Assembly: GCA_013407085.1 (NCBI GenBank)
Contig: JACCGJ010013600.1
Coordinates: forward strand, 1 to 64,000
Reading direction: 5' to 3'
From: Atriophallophorus winterbourni
Lineage: Eukaryota > Platyhelminthes > Trematoda > Plagiorchiida > Microphallidae
Length of the DNA stretch: 64,000 bases
The notes under the pieces are model-generated. The model was not told the DNA's origin, did no database searches, and worked only from the letters and a program-made list of their open reading frames with translations. A program made the translations under genes and the position numbers. Position 1 is the first letter of the stretch. Every line of letters starts with the position of its first letter. This document shows, in pieces, positions 1 through 10,930 of this stretch.

Positions 1-412
1 CCTCACGAACGTTTTATGAGTTTCAATCGAAGAGCCGCAACAGGAACGTCCATTCCCAGTTGGCTTTCACCAGGAACTACCGTTCTTTTGAAAAAGTTTG
101 CTCGTCCTTCAAAGTACAGTCCTTCAGTTGATGAAGTAGAAGTTTTGGAATGTAATCCACGGTATGCACATGTGCGCCTCCGTAATGGCAAAGAACACAC
201 TGTCTCTTTGCGACATTTGGCCCCACGTGGTGATGAACAATCAAATGAAATGCAGACTGACTTTCTCTCACAATGACAATACCGACGAAGATGACCATTC
301 AACGATTTCTCACGAGGATGAATCTAACGTCGGCACTCCTTCAACATACGAACTTTTAAAAGAGAACCAACAGAGACTTCATCAATATTCCATTCGAAAT
401 CGAGAGGCATAG
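1..412 (+). mobile_element. Ty3/Gypsy-like integrase C-terminal end (partial)
   Basis: The frame is open from base 1 and closes at 276. It reads PHERF, then PSWLSPGTTVLLKK, then VRLRNGKEHTVSLRHLAPRG, which is the layout of the C-terminal tail of Ty3/Gypsy integrases of flatworms (a basic PGxxVLLKK patch, then a small beta domain ending in TVSL-x-LAP). The integrase core and everything upstream lie outside the window. After base 276 the acidic, Ser/Thr-rich continuation is found in another frame (about 277-412, ending NREA), so a frameshift or a true stop at 276 are both possible. No LTR was recognised nearby. The family call is by eye and the clade within Ty3/Gypsy is not resolved. Confidence 0.65.
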
Positions 413-559
413 TGTTCAGCAACATGTTCATTTTGCAGCGAGGAAGAATGTAGTGATTCATTAACTCACCTTTTTCTCGTATATATATCTCACGTCTCTC
501 CTTTTCTGTTACAGCTCCTGTATTCCAGTTTTAGAAGATTAAAGCCTATTCTACGGCCT

Positions 560-1921
560 TTGTCTCTTAATATCTCTGAACGTTTGAAACCATATCATAC
601 AACACCGATACATAAAGGTGGCAGTCGATCCTCAGTTTGTAAGTACAGACCTGTAAGTCTTACTAGTATCCTATGTAAAATCCTGGAGAAACTTATTAGA
701 GGTAGGATCTGTCGCCATCTAGTCGATTACTCGTTGCTGAACTCTGCTCAGCACGGCTTCCTTAAAGAAAAGTCGTGCCTAACAAACCTCTTATGTTTTC
801 TTAACGAGGCCACCATGAGGCTAGATAAAGGCCAACAAGTTGAAGTTTTTTACTTAGACTTTTGCAAAGCCTTTGATTCGGTAAGCCACAGATTGCTTGC
901 AGGCAAACTTGGATATATGGGTATCGATGGTCTTCTGAAGAAATGGATAATAGGATTCTTAAGCAATAGATTCTTTCGTGTCAGGATAGGAAATATGTAT
1001 TCGTCGAAAGTTAAAGTTGTTAGTGGAGGCCCACAGGGTTCCGTACTCGGACCGCTACTTTTCCTCATTTTTATCGATGATTTGGCAGCGTCGCTTAAGT
1101 GTCCCTGCTATATTTTTGCAGATGATGTCAAGATTATCGGATCACTGGATGAACAGGATCTTCTTGAGGATATAGAAAAAGTCATCAAGTGGTCTGCTAC
1201 ATGGGATCTACCAGTTAACTTCACTAAAAGCTATCTTTTGTCTACAGTCATTAAGAAGCTAGAGGTGGCTGGTCCAGATGGTATACTGGAGATAAATGGG
1301 GTGCCGAAAGTTCGTGACTTAGGTATAGAAGTTTCAGGGGACTTTAAATGGGCTGATCAATGCGCAGCTGCTGCACAACGCGCTAGGAGAGAGCTTTTTC
1401 GCCTTCGATCAGTTTTATCCTGCAGGTCCCCAGAGGTTTTCATACCATTATACAAAGCGGTCGTCAGACCACATCTCGAGTATTGCGTTCAAGCATGGTC
1501 ACCTTACTTGGAAAAGGATATTGCCAATCTGGAAGGTGTTCAACGTTTAGCTGCTCGTAGGATTGTTGGGCAATCGGGTAGGTCGTATCAGGAACGATTG
1601 CTGAGTCTAGAGCTCTTCTCACTAAAAAGGAGGAGGCTACATGGGGACCTGATTGAAACCTTCAAAATCATGTCAGGTTTCAGTACTATTCATCCCAATG
1701 AATTGTTAGTTCTGGCGCCAAGTGTGGGTACTCGAGGCCACCCATTAAAACTGGCCAAGCGACATGTCAGGTCAAATGTTCGTAAGTTCTTCTTTAGTGA
1801 GAGGGTATTAAATTACTGGAATCGACTTCCTAAAGAAGTTGTTTGTTCTACTTCGGTAGGGGGTTTCAAAAATAGACTTGACTCTGTGTGGCCTTCATTA
1901 TTTCCTGATTTTTATCCGTAA
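560..1921 (+). CDS. CR1/Jockey-type non-LTR retrotransposon reverse transcriptase, 5'-truncated but open
   Basis: This 453-residue ORF is a reverse transcriptase that copies element RNA at a nicked target. The palm motifs are in order: YRPVSL (residue 29), LDFCKAFDSVSH (99-110), GPQGSVLGP (about 157-165) and the catalytic FADD (186-189). The C-terminal CR1/Jockey signature VVRPHLEYCVQAW follows near residue 301. There are no stops or frameshifts, unlike every other element in the window. The apurinic-like endonuclease and the start of the RT are missing; homology begins at about base 575, so the ATG at 560 is only the first available Met and probably not a native start. The N-terminal truncation is typical of incomplete target-primed reverse transcription. 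It may be a recent insertion; it cannot be autonomous without the endonuclease. Confidence 0.85.
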   Translation: MSLNISERLKPYHTTPIHKGGSRSSVCKYRPVSLTSILCKILEKLIRGRICRHLVDYSLLNSAQHGFLKEKSCLTNLLCFLNEATMRLDKGQQVEVFYLDFCKAFDSVSHRLLAGKLGYMGIDGLLKKWIIGFLSNRFFRVRIGNMYSSKVKVVSGGPQGSVLGPLLFLIFIDDLAASLKCPCYIFADDVKIIGSLDEQDLLEDIEKVIKWSATWDLPVNFTKSYLLSTVIKKLEVAGPDGILEINGVPKVRDLGIEVSGDFKWADQCAAAAQRARRELFRLRSVLSCRSPEVFIPLYKAVVRPHLEYCVQAWSPYLEKDIANLEGVQRLAARRIVGQSGRSYQERLLSLELFSLKRRRLHGDLIETFKIMSGFSTIHPNELLVLAPSVGTRGHPLKLAKRHVRSNVRKFFFSERVLNYWNRLPKEVVCSTSVGGFKNRLDSVWPSLFPDFYP

Positions 1922-2192
1922 GGGAATAGTTGGTATGATCCTCATGTTGTCTTTGGAACGCACTAATGTTTCTCCTCACCTAGTGGAGAGGGGAGTTTTT
2001 CTGTTGCATTCCAGATTACTCTCATACCAGAAGATATTTGTGAAGATATTGTTTGAAGTGGTGGACGCTCTTCTGTCGCCTCCGTTCTGCCCTCGATAAA
2101 AAGCGAATCGACAAGCTTCAGTGTGATTCTGCCGATAAAAGTGTTGATGCCTCAAAAAACTTAAGCCAGCCGGTCCTATTAGGATCGGCGTA
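1922..2192 (+). other. 3' end of first CR1-like element and 5' leader of the second
   Basis: No gene is seen. The first part is the probable 3' UTR of the upstream RT ORF. From about 2060 the sequence becomes GC-richer and runs into the ATG of the next element at 2193, so it is probably that element's 5' leader. The exact boundary and any target-site duplication could not be fixed by eye. Confidence 0.4.
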
Positions 2193-5001
2193 ATGGACGC
2201 CCAAAACAACTCTGCAGACTCCGCCCTATCGCGCGCGAGCCTGAAGTGTTTCTATGCGAACGCCCAAGGCCTACTCAGTAAACTTCCTGAACTTCGTCTT
2301 CGACACGCTGCTCAACGCTTCGACGTGATAGCTGTGACTGAGACATGGTTATCATCTTCCGTTGCAGACGCCGAAATTTCACTTCCTGGTATGATTGCCA
2401 TTCGGAAAGATCGTCCCACCAAGGGTGGTGGAGTTCTTTTGTACCACAACTCCTCACTCCACTGTGAACCACTATCTCACATTCATCTGCAAACCATAGA
2501 TTCACTGTGGTGCCGCTTGCAGCTTAGAAACAGTGACTCTGCTCTACTGGCTGTGATCTACCGCCCACCAAATTCTCAACCTGTTGCTGATGTCAACCTA
2601 TTACACTCCTTGCGATTCGCCTTATCAATGCAACATAGTCACGTCTTGTTGATGGGAGATTTCAATTCACCCAGTTTGACTGTTGAACCCTCCCGCGATA
2701 CTTTTGCTTGGGAGCTGCGTGAACTGATAGGAAGTCACCCTTTGTACAATCACGTGACTGAACCGATACGTTTTCGTGGAATTGACACGCCTTCTCTATT
2801 AGACCTCTTACTGACGAATGAGGAGTTGATGATTGAGGAAATCTTGAGTGAAACTCCGTTAGGCAAAAGCGACCATATAGTTTTAACTTTTGACTTTGTG
2901 TGCTATGCTAACTACCTCAACCATGAGGACTCTCAGTTACGGACGGTCACTGACTACGGCATTTTCTATGACGTTGTAGCCGCCAATAGCTTCGAGTTCA
3001 TGTTAGAGGACGGTCCGGATTCAGCTTGGCGAAATTTTGTTACCAAGTGGCACCAGATGCTAGAGCTTTCTTCAGTCTCAAAACCCGTCCTGCGAAAAAC
3101 CACCGACACATTCATTCGGAGCAGAACTCGTAAATGGTTGTGCCGCAGAAATGCCGCGTGGACTGAGTTCAAACTGACACAACTGCCAAATGATTGGGAG
3201 TGTTACAGAAAATTACGAAATCATTGTACGGGACTGGTGCGCCAAGATAAATTTGATTATCAAAGCAAACTCACCGGTCAATTCCTGGAAAACAATAAGC
3301 TCTTGTACAAATTTATCAACAATAAACGGAAGGTTCAGACTGGTATCCCTTCGCTTACCACCAAGCACGACTACCACAAAGGAAGCTGCAAATGCTTTGA
3401 AGGAACATTATATGCCAATATTTCAAGGATCTTCGGTGTCTCCTCATATCTCTCTTCCTCCTTTTTCATCCTCTTTCCTTATTTCAAGTGTTGATTTTAC
3501 CCCTTCGGCCGTCCGAAACAAAATTTTGCAACTGCGCACCAACTCGTCCCCGGGAATTGACGGCATTACACAGAAAGCATTGCAGGCGGTTGCCGATCAG
3601 CTTTCTGAACCTCTAGCTCACTACTTCCAGCGTTTATTGGATGCCTCCGAAGTCCCAGATGGCTGGAAAGACGGAATCATCACCCCACTTTTTAAAAGTG
3701 GCAACCGCATTGACCCAGCAAATTATCGCCCGGTCACGTTGCTTCCTGTCCTCTCGAAGGTGATGGAATCGATTATCGCCGATCACATCATGACTGTGAT
3801 GGAGCGCTCGAATGTACTCACAGCGGGGCAGCATGGTTTTAGGCGGAGTCGATCTTGCACTTCTAACTTACTACTCGCCAAGGACCTTTGGACCAAAGCC
3901 GCTGATGAAGGGTATGGTGTAGACGTCATATATTTAGACTTCTCCAAGGCGTTCGACAGAGTTGATCATGCGATACTCCTTGAGAAATTACGAGCAATTG
4001 CAATAGGTCCTCCGCTGTTAACATGGATGGCAGCATTTCTTGGTCCCAGATCTCTGCGTGTACGAGTCAGGAATGAGCTCTCCGAACCTTTCCCAGTTTA
4101 CTGCGGCGTACCCCAAGGATCCGTTTTGGATCCGCGTTTGTTTTTGTTGTTTATCAACGACATTACAAAATATGTGACGTCTCCTCTCCTTCTGTTTGCC
4201 GATGACATAAAATTATGGCGCGTCATCCGCTCACCCACGGACAACAGAGATCTACAGTCGGACCTCATCTCATTACAGTGCTGGGCCGCTTGTAATAATC
4301 TCCCGTTCAACACCGACAAATGTCGCGTTCTATTGGTGCGTCGGCGAGGAGATCCCGTGTACTCTCTAGGTGGAACTCGCTTACAGATCTGCAAGCAGGA
4401 GAAAGACCTCGGCGTGTTGACGCAAGACGATCTTGGTTGTTCTGCTCAGTGCGCCCAGGCATCCACCGTAGCGAACCGGAATGTTGGACTTCTCAGAAGA
4501 GCGTTCGGTTCGTTTGACCCCCGGCTTTTCAAGCACCTATTGAATGCGTATGTTCGACCACACTTGGAATATGCAGCTTCCGTCTGGAATCCATGGTTGA
4601 AGCGCGATCAACACATCATGGAGCAGCCCCAACGACGAGCTACGAAGTTAGTCCAGGGTTTGCGCTACATGAGCTACGAAGCTCGACTCCAAGTGCTTAA
4701 TCTCTTCTCCACCAAGTACCGTCGCATTCGCGGCGATATGATTTTGACTTACCGCATTTTGACGGAGGATGGAAACCCGTGCAGTGGGATGCTGTCGTTG
4801 GCCCCACCTTCCGGGAATCGCGGACACCACCTCAAGTTATCCCACCAGTACAGCCGACTTGAATGCCGAAGCAATTTTTTCGCGCTTCGAGTCCCTCGCA
4901 CCTGGAACTCGCTACTCCCATCAGTTATTTCCGCCCCCTCTCTTAACATTTTTAAGGAGCGCCTTGATCTCCACTTTTTCAATATACTGCGCAATTTTTA
5001 A
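2193..5001 (+). pseudogene. CR1-like retrotransposon: endonuclease plus reverse transcriptase, one frameshift
   Basis: A nearly complete coding region of about 935 codons. The first frame (2193-3494) is an APE-type endonuclease: NAQGLLSK near the start, VTETWL, YRPPN, MGDFNSP and KSDHIVL, the last holding the catalytic Asp-His. The second frame (usable from about 3360 to 5001) is the RT: YRPVTLLP, YLDFSKAFDRVDH, CGVPQGSVLDP, FADDIK at 4195-4212, and the C-terminal VRPHLEYAASVWNPWLKRD. The two frames overlap; homology switches between about 3355 and 3375, where related copies in this window read GLTTT-x-EAAEVL in one frame. One inserted or lost base therefore separates endonuclease from RT. 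In the RT, the usual GSVLGP is GSVLDP. Family: CR1/Jockey group, by motif order. Probably inactive because of the frameshift. Confidence 0.85.
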
Positions 5002-5482
5002 CTTCATTCTTATTTGTACTCATTGATACTGCACCCTTCTTTTCTTTCCAGCGTATATTCGCGTTCACATTCCTTCGAAACTGCCCAAACTTCCACGGAC
5101 CCATATTTTGAACATTGTCGTGTGGTTACCCTACAAGCTTTTGGCTCGAACCCCAACCTTTAAACTGTCCAAGAACGCACCCGCCCAGCGAACTCGGGAA
5201 GACGCAACTCCAAAGCGAGTGTGGCCCGCTATAAGGCCTCCCCGCACCCGTACTGATTATACTGACCAATTTATTCCCTCGAACCCCATTCTGACGTTTT
5301 TTTCTCTATCCTATTTTTCGATCCACTGTAAACACATCCTGTGGTTATTTGAAGCTATGTGCTTATTTTACCATAAATATACTATTGTACTATTGTACCA
5401 CCGAAAGAAATCTGGACGCTCGATAGGCTCGTTAGCCACATACAGTCCTGTGCAAACTGAACTGAACTGCACTGAACTGACA
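5002..5482 (+). other. 3' UTR and repeat tail of the CR1-like element
   Basis: The stretch after the RT stop has no credible gene; the 157-codon ORF at 5108-5581 has no protein features. Blocks such as GAGTGTGGCCCGCTATA and CCTGTGGTT are shared with the 3' UTR of the fragment at 33.8-34.4 kb, which shows that the two belong to one family. It ends in a short ACTGA-type repeat near 5458-5480, as expected for CR1-type tails that lack poly(A). Confidence 0.55.
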
Positions 5483-5585
5483 AATGCCACGTATTACGTA
5501 TTCGTCTTCCTGGCGACCCTGGCTATAATCTGGGTGACAAGATGCTCGCTGTCACAATGCAAAAATAATATCTCGTGGTAATTGT

Positions 5586-6110
5586 ACAAAATGACTTGGG
5601 CTTTTCTGCTCAGTGTAGTACAGCTTCAAGTAGAAACGTTGGGCTTTCAAACCGTGCGTTCGGAACAATCGAGCCACGTCTTTTTCCGTTTCTTCTTTAG
5701 GCGTACATCAAGCCACACTTGGAGTATGCTGTCTCCGTCTGGAACCCATGGTTGAAACGTGACCAGCACGCTTTAGAACAGCCGCAGAGACCTACAAAGC
5801 TTGTCAAGGAGCTTAGATTAGTCAGCTACGAGGAACGTCTTACAACTCTGATACTTGCGTATCGGATATTGACCGAAAAAACTCACCCATGTAGGGGTAT
5901 GCTTGAAATGGCCCCATACTCAGCAAATCGTGGTCATCACTTGAAGTTGGCACATCTGCCGCAGACACCCATTTGCCGTCCGGATTCCTCGTGCTTGCAA
6001 CGCACTACCCCTTTCAGTTATTTCTGCCCCATCCTTAATTATTTTTTTAAAAACACGTTGACCTCCATTTTTATCAGACGATTCACAATTCTTGATTAGG
6101 CTTTTTTCAC
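5586..6110 (+). pseudogene. 3' fragment of a CR1-like RT
   Basis: A decayed second copy of the same family, starting inside the RT C-terminal region (NDLGFSAQC, equivalent to DDLGCSAQC in the upstream element). It carries a stop before KPHLEYAVSVWNPWLKRDQ (around 5700). From 5719 it is open for 126 codons, with EQPQRPTKL, YRILTEKTHPCRGML and NRGHHLKL aligned to the upstream copy. No catalytic motif is present. It is a 5'-truncated dead insertion. Confidence 0.75.
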
Positions 6111-6305
6111 ACTTATATACTTTGTGATACTGCACCATATCTTTCCTTCTTTCCACAGCGTTTCCCATCCCAGCAAATATGGATCACATTTCCCTTCGAC
6201 CGCTTTGCTGAACTGCTGAAACTTCTTCAGACCTAATGTGCTAACTATCATGTGGTTATTCTATTTAGCTTATAGCTTTTTTCCACAATACACTATTGTG
6301 GGGCT

Positions 6306-8062
6306 GCATCACTTGGGGTCATTTACCGCTCACCTGGCGCTGACGTTCCTGTGTTATGTGATCAAATCAAACGGTATGGTATCACTGGTGACTGTATCGT
6401 TCTTGGAGACTTGAATGCTGCTGATATAAACTGGGCGGATTTAGTTTCGAGGGGTGAACCGTTCCAACGAGAATTTCTAGATACGATTTTGGAGCTGAAT
6501 TTGGTGCAGAATGTAAACGATCCTACGAGGATATGCGTCGGGCAAGTTTCTTCGATATTGGATTTGGTGGTCACACCTAGATTCTCTGATGTTACTAATC
6601 TGTCTATTGAGACCCCCATTGGCTGCAGCGATCACTGTTCTTTATGGTTCGTTTGGAATCGGGGTCTTCAACCGAGAATACGTACGCATGCCCGGAGAAA
6701 CTACTGGAAATTAGACACAACGAGTCTAATCACGTCTGCAAACTCGATGGACTGGTCACTCCCTCTATCAACGAATGTTGATATCTGTTGGTTGGACTTT
6801 TTGGGTAAAATAAGATCGCTTGAAAATCATGCCCCATGGATGAATGGAAGATCCCCCGCTAAGGGACCGCCGTGGTTTGATAACGTTATTCGTAAATACA
6901 TGAAGGTAAGAAAGCAGTTATGGCGGAAGTTTTGTTCTAGTGGATGCACCGATGACTATGTAAACTACAAAGTTATCCGCAACAAGTTCACCTACCTCAA
7001 AAGAGAAAAAAGGCAGAATTATGAGACTCGCTTGGTGGACGAAGCCAACTCGATGCCGAAACGCTTATTTGCGTACGTAAGACGTAGAACGAAAGCTTCT
7101 CAACGACTACCTTGCTTGAGATCTATGGGAGGTTCGACTGAACATGAAAATGAACGTAAAGCAGTTCTTCTCGCCGCTCAGTATAATTCGGTTTACACAG
7201 AGGAGACGTTTCCCATTCCTCTGCTTCATGAGAGCAACGCCGAATTGCCGGATATCTCGATCTCGCCAGAGATGGTGCAGTATTTACTAGAACGACTCGA
7301 TGTACACTCAGCACCTGGCCCGGACGATATACACCCGATGCTTTTATAGGTATTGTCGAATATCATACATAAACCACTGGCGCTAATCTTCAATTTATCC
7401 CTGAGGTATGGTAGGTTACTTACTTACTTGTCAAACCAATGTATAAGGGCGGTGAAACCAGTGATCCGGCTAACTACTGACCGGTTACCCTCACTTCGGT
7501 AGTTGTGAAGACTCTGGAACGGCTGCTGAAAACAGATTGAAGATTTTCTCCTTACAACCAGTCAGCTAATATCTGCTCAACATGATTTTACGCCAAGACG
7601 ATCATGCGCATCCAATCTCATCACTGCTCGCGAGCACTGGTGTGCTGCACTTGATCTGGGTCACCCGGTAGTCACTGCCTTCATTGACTTCAGTAAGGCT
7701 TTTGACCGTGTTCCATTTCAGCGTCTATTGCTCAAGCTCCATGCTCGTGGTGTAAATAGACCTGTTCTAACTTGGATTGAAGACTTCCTTGTACTTCCTT
7801 ATACACAGGTCGAGGTTAACGGAGTCAAATCGCAGGTTACACGTCCAACTTCCGGGGTTCCGCAAGGATCTGTTCTCGGCCCGTTACTTTTTAAAGTATA
7901 TGTTATTGACCTCCCCGACTCATTAAATATGAATTGTCTACTTTTCGTGGATGATCTGAAAGTTTGGGGTACAGTAAGCTCATTTTCCTGGGTGGGGTCC
8001 AGAAGATCCACTCAATAGTTGGCTGGAAATCGTAGGATATATGACTAACCCAAAGTCAGTGG
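6306..8062 (+). pseudogene. CR1-like endonuclease-RT element of a second family, decayed
   Basis: Starts inside the endonuclease (LGVIYRSPGADV at about 6318) and continues GDLNAADINWADL, DLVVTPRF and the catalytic SDHCSLW, then a basic linker, in one frame to 7349 (SAPGPDDIHPMLL, then stop). The RT follows in broken frames: IDFSKAFDRVP near 7680 and SGVPQGSVLGPLLF at about 7850. The catalytic box is FVDD at about 7947 instead of FADD. Homology fades near 8060 within the RT, so the 3' third is absent. The sequence differs clearly from the 2.2-5.0 kb element. Frame breaks occur between 7350 and 7680. Dead copy. Confidence 0.8.
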
Positions 8063-8469
8063 AGCCAGTGTATTTTATCATGTGTCATTACTTTTTATCT
8101 GGTATTATTATATTAAACTGAAGAATAAGAACAAAAATTCACAAAATCGCGTGCAGTAAAACTACAAAAACAAGCTGTTTTTTGCGCATTTGCTTTTGCA
8201 TATTCCGCTCGCCCGCTTTTATTTTCTCACGCGCTTGCTCATCTACTTTTCCTGCTTCATTTTGCTTGGCACTTTGTCTGGCTCCAGATTTGTGATTCAT
8301 GATGATGATGTGTCTTCTCCTTGTAGCAAATTCAAATGGATATTTAACACGTCTGCATAAACTACTTTTGACTATCTCGTAACCACGGATATAGTTGCTG
8401 TCGTAATCCGTTGTTCGAGTCAATAGCCAGGCTTCAAAAGCCACTTGATAACTTGTAGATTTTATCCGA
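8063..8469. other. No recognised gene
   Basis: AT-rich sequence after the truncated RT. On the minus strand a 101-codon ORF (8139-8444) is rich in Lys and Arg but shows no domain that I recognise and no splice context, so I do not call it a gene. Confidence 0.3.
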
Positions 8470-8800
8470 AAGGTAAACTTTGGGGGTCACCTTCGTGTTT
8501 AGCCTGCACCATCGATGGATTTTTGTCGCATATAAACACGTAGGGCATCAACCTGGGACACAGCCAGTCACCATATCCTCCGTGCACGGATGTGCAATCC
8601 TGCAGTATTTCTGTGCTGTGCGGTTAACATCGTGCTAAATTGATTGGCCACCGGTAGTGAGCTGCATGTTGAAACACGCTGGAGTCTCACTACCATTTCT
8701 TTTTTTCTATTTCTTTTGTCATATCTGTCTAGGCCTAGGCAACCTGACAGTATCTCAGACCACGTTCAGTCTCTGCTTGTGCGGCACTTTGCCGCCGTTT
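8470..8800 (+). repeat. Short dispersed repeat, longest forward copy
   Basis: The fullest copy of a family found at least nine times between 8.5 and 19.0 kb, in both orientations. Landmarks in order: CAAAGTTTACC-type start (here reverse-complemented), CCATCGATGG, GGATGTGCAAT, TTGGCCACCGGTAGTGAG, ATATCTGTCTAGGC and CAGTCTCTG. A second copy of similar length lies inverted at 18420-18800. There is no ORF and no clear pol III B box, so a SINE or MITE origin is undecided. Confidence 0.65.
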
Positions 8801-9084
8801 TAAACCATACTTGTGGATGCTGATACTGATCCGTATTTCCGGCCCGCAGAATTACATCTGAGGTCGAAGTCATGTTGAAATATTCCGGGCTATGGCGAAA
8901 ACAATCATGAGTTACACTCACGGAGAGTTCGGGAATGAAATCCGTCATTGTCAGCGGAACTCATTGAACACATGCCTCTTATCTTACGGTGCATGCATTT
9001 ATTAATTTATGCTGCTTTTGAAGAACCTCTCAGCAAACACTTGATTGAATGGTCATAGTTACTGAATAACTCGTCTTGCTAATG
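8801..9084. other. No recognised gene
   Basis: Unique-looking sequence between two repeats. Only a short spurious minus-strand ORF is present. Confidence 0.3.
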
Positions 9085-9716
9085 CATAACCTTAGCGTGG
9101 TGTGGTGGTTTGTGTACCTCTATGATCCACCAAGCCATGCTTGTTGGTATTATTGCAGTGGTTCCAAAGGTTGTCATAGCCGGGGGTGGCAGTGGGGATA
9201 ATTCCCCATTGTCTATAAAATGCTTCCATATGGCGTGCGTCTCAAATAGCCTGTGACAACCAAGTCCAGCTTCTGGCCTGCACGAGTGACTCCCCGAGGC
9301 CGGAGGAACTGCTTCTACCAGCAGGAGAAGTGGCGAGGGAAAGTGACTGGCGCCTGAAATCCAGTTTGCTTCAGGCCGATGGATCTCTTGACCCGGGGAG
9401 GGCATTTCATCTAGGGGAAGGAAAACCTCGATTTTAAACCTCCGCTGCCTTGCGGGATACCCGATCGGGGGAAAGGCTTCGGGAGAAAACCCTGAAGAAA
9501 AATCTGGAGCAGTCTCTTCGACGGTTAGTTTGCACACAGCACCTCTTTCTGGCAACTGCCTGCTGCCTTGCAGGTCGCACTTGGTTGTGCAAGGGCTAGA
9601 GAAGCTGACTCGAACAAACACCAAGTGGTGCTGGGGACGCCGCTTTGTGCCCAAATTCCCAAGACTCTTTAAAAATGCCGACTCATCCCGCAGGAGGAGA
9701 TAGTCACACAAAAATA
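9085..9716 (+). repeat. RTE-related non-autonomous repeat (~550 bp core), copy 1
   Basis: The core begins CCAAAGGTTGTCATAGCC at about 9156 and ends GGAGATAGTCACACAAAAAT near 9716. Other copies lie at 15.4, 15.9, 24.4, 25.3 and 30.6 kb. The first half matches the 5' leaders of the RTE-like elements at 27.8-28.1 and 55.2 kb; the 3' end carries an A-rich tail, AAAGT-type in other copies. This suggests an internally deleted RTE derivative mobilised by RTE enzymes. Bases 9085-9155 resemble the leader of the minus-strand RTE at about 15.0 kb. Antisense to the repeat, a 210-codon ORF (9711-9079) is open; shorter relatives of it are open in other copies (see findings). Confidence 0.7.
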
Positions 9717-10649
9717 AAAAAAGTATTGTTGCAGCAACGTCAGGTAGATCAATGGATACTGTTCAGATGGGAACTATCACAATCCATCCCGCTGCTTTGT
9801 GGATCACGCTTCTTAGCTAACGGCTGGTCGTGAACCCTAACTGTTTAGCTCAATAGGAATGATCGACCCGCCATTATCACAGTCCAAATACTGCCACAGC
9901 TAACTACGAAAACGAAGGCAATAATGCCTTGGCTGTCGCGCACAATAATCAGGGTCGTCTTACTTGTTACGTAGTAAACGAAAACAAGTTACTGCAGGTC
10001 GTACTGTTCAAACTGTTTCCCAATCCTCGTCCATTCACACCTGCTACCTCACGGTTTCTACCCGAATTGTACCCCCCCTTCTCGCTTTGTACATCTCATT
10101 GTTTATGTTGAACGGCACCATATCTGTATCAGGTTGTGCAAATATATATATACATTTATATCTGTTACCTCTTTAACATCTTGGACCGGTGGGTATCCAG
10201 TAATACCGAACCGTATTGAATATTCCAATAAATGATGTTTGTTCATTGCATTAACTTATCCCCCGTTTAACACCAATTTGGACAAAGAGAAAATCACTTT
10301 GTACGACTATCTACACGCTTTTTTGCATCCTACGAAAAACTCCGATGCTGTTGTCATGATGAATGATTTAAATGTCAGACAAGGTCACTTTCTTACGAAT
10401 GCATACACAGTAACGATGTCATTAGCTATCCTCACCTTGCAACGTTCCTAATAACTGTTCTACACTGATTCAACGAGCATCACACTTGTTCTCCGATATT
10501 ATCTTCCCAACGAGATGTGTTTGTGCACGTATAGTCTTTTCAGCATTTCTTCCGAATTCCATCGATTTGAATTCGTTCCTTATCAGCTTGTATCACTAGT
10601 TTATTTATCATAGTAGACATTTTGCTGAAACCTATCTTGTATACTTCAG
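9717..10649. other. No recognised gene; upstream region of the hnRNP-like exon
   Basis: Only short ORFs without protein character. The last bases before 10650 (TTGTATACTTCAG) look like a 3' splice site, so this would be intron or 5' flank of the RNA-binding protein gene. Confidence 0.35.
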
Positions 10650-10930
10650 CTCCTTTGTTATAATCATGTCCACCCATCTCGGCTCGGCCGGTGTCAGTAA
10701 CATTACCAACAGAACGGATCCTGTCAGCCTCCGTTCACGTGTCTTTGTTGGCAACTTGAATACGGTCCACATGACGAAAGCTGAACTGGAATCGATTTTT
10801 GCCAAATATGGAGCCGTTATCGGTATATCGGTTCACAAGGGCTACGCATTTGTGCAGTATGCCAACGAGACAAGCGCTCGTGCTGCCGTGAATGGAGAAG
10901 ATTCGAAGCTGTATTACGGCATGGCTTTAG
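10650..10930 (+). CDS. HNRNPC: hnRNP C/RALY-like RNA-binding protein, first coding exon
   Basis: The ATG is at 10666. The exon encodes 88 residues plus one base: a short leader with [15 protein letters not shown], then one RRM. RNP2 is VFVGNLNTV and RNP1 is KGYAFVQY; the stretch [10 protein letters not shown] follows. This order and wording (N-x-TNKTDP, RVFxGNLNT, SVHKG-x-AFVQY, ARAAVxGED) is characteristic of vertebrate hnRNP C and RALY, nuclear proteins that bind U-rich pre-mRNA. A splice acceptor lies at 10648-10649 and a donor GTGAGG at 10931. Exon 2 at 12312 completes the codon (GAT, Asp) and continues the family sequence. The ORF beyond 10930 (ending YLCI) is intron read-through. The rest of the gene, including any acidic C-terminus, was not found. 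Confidence 0.85.

Noticed and set aside
5108..5581. 157-codon plus-strand ORF
   Set aside because: It overlaps a 3' UTR shared with another copy at 34 kb and shows no protein features.
8139..8444. 101-codon basic minus-strand ORF
   Set aside because: No recognisable domain, splice context or repeat copy to support it.
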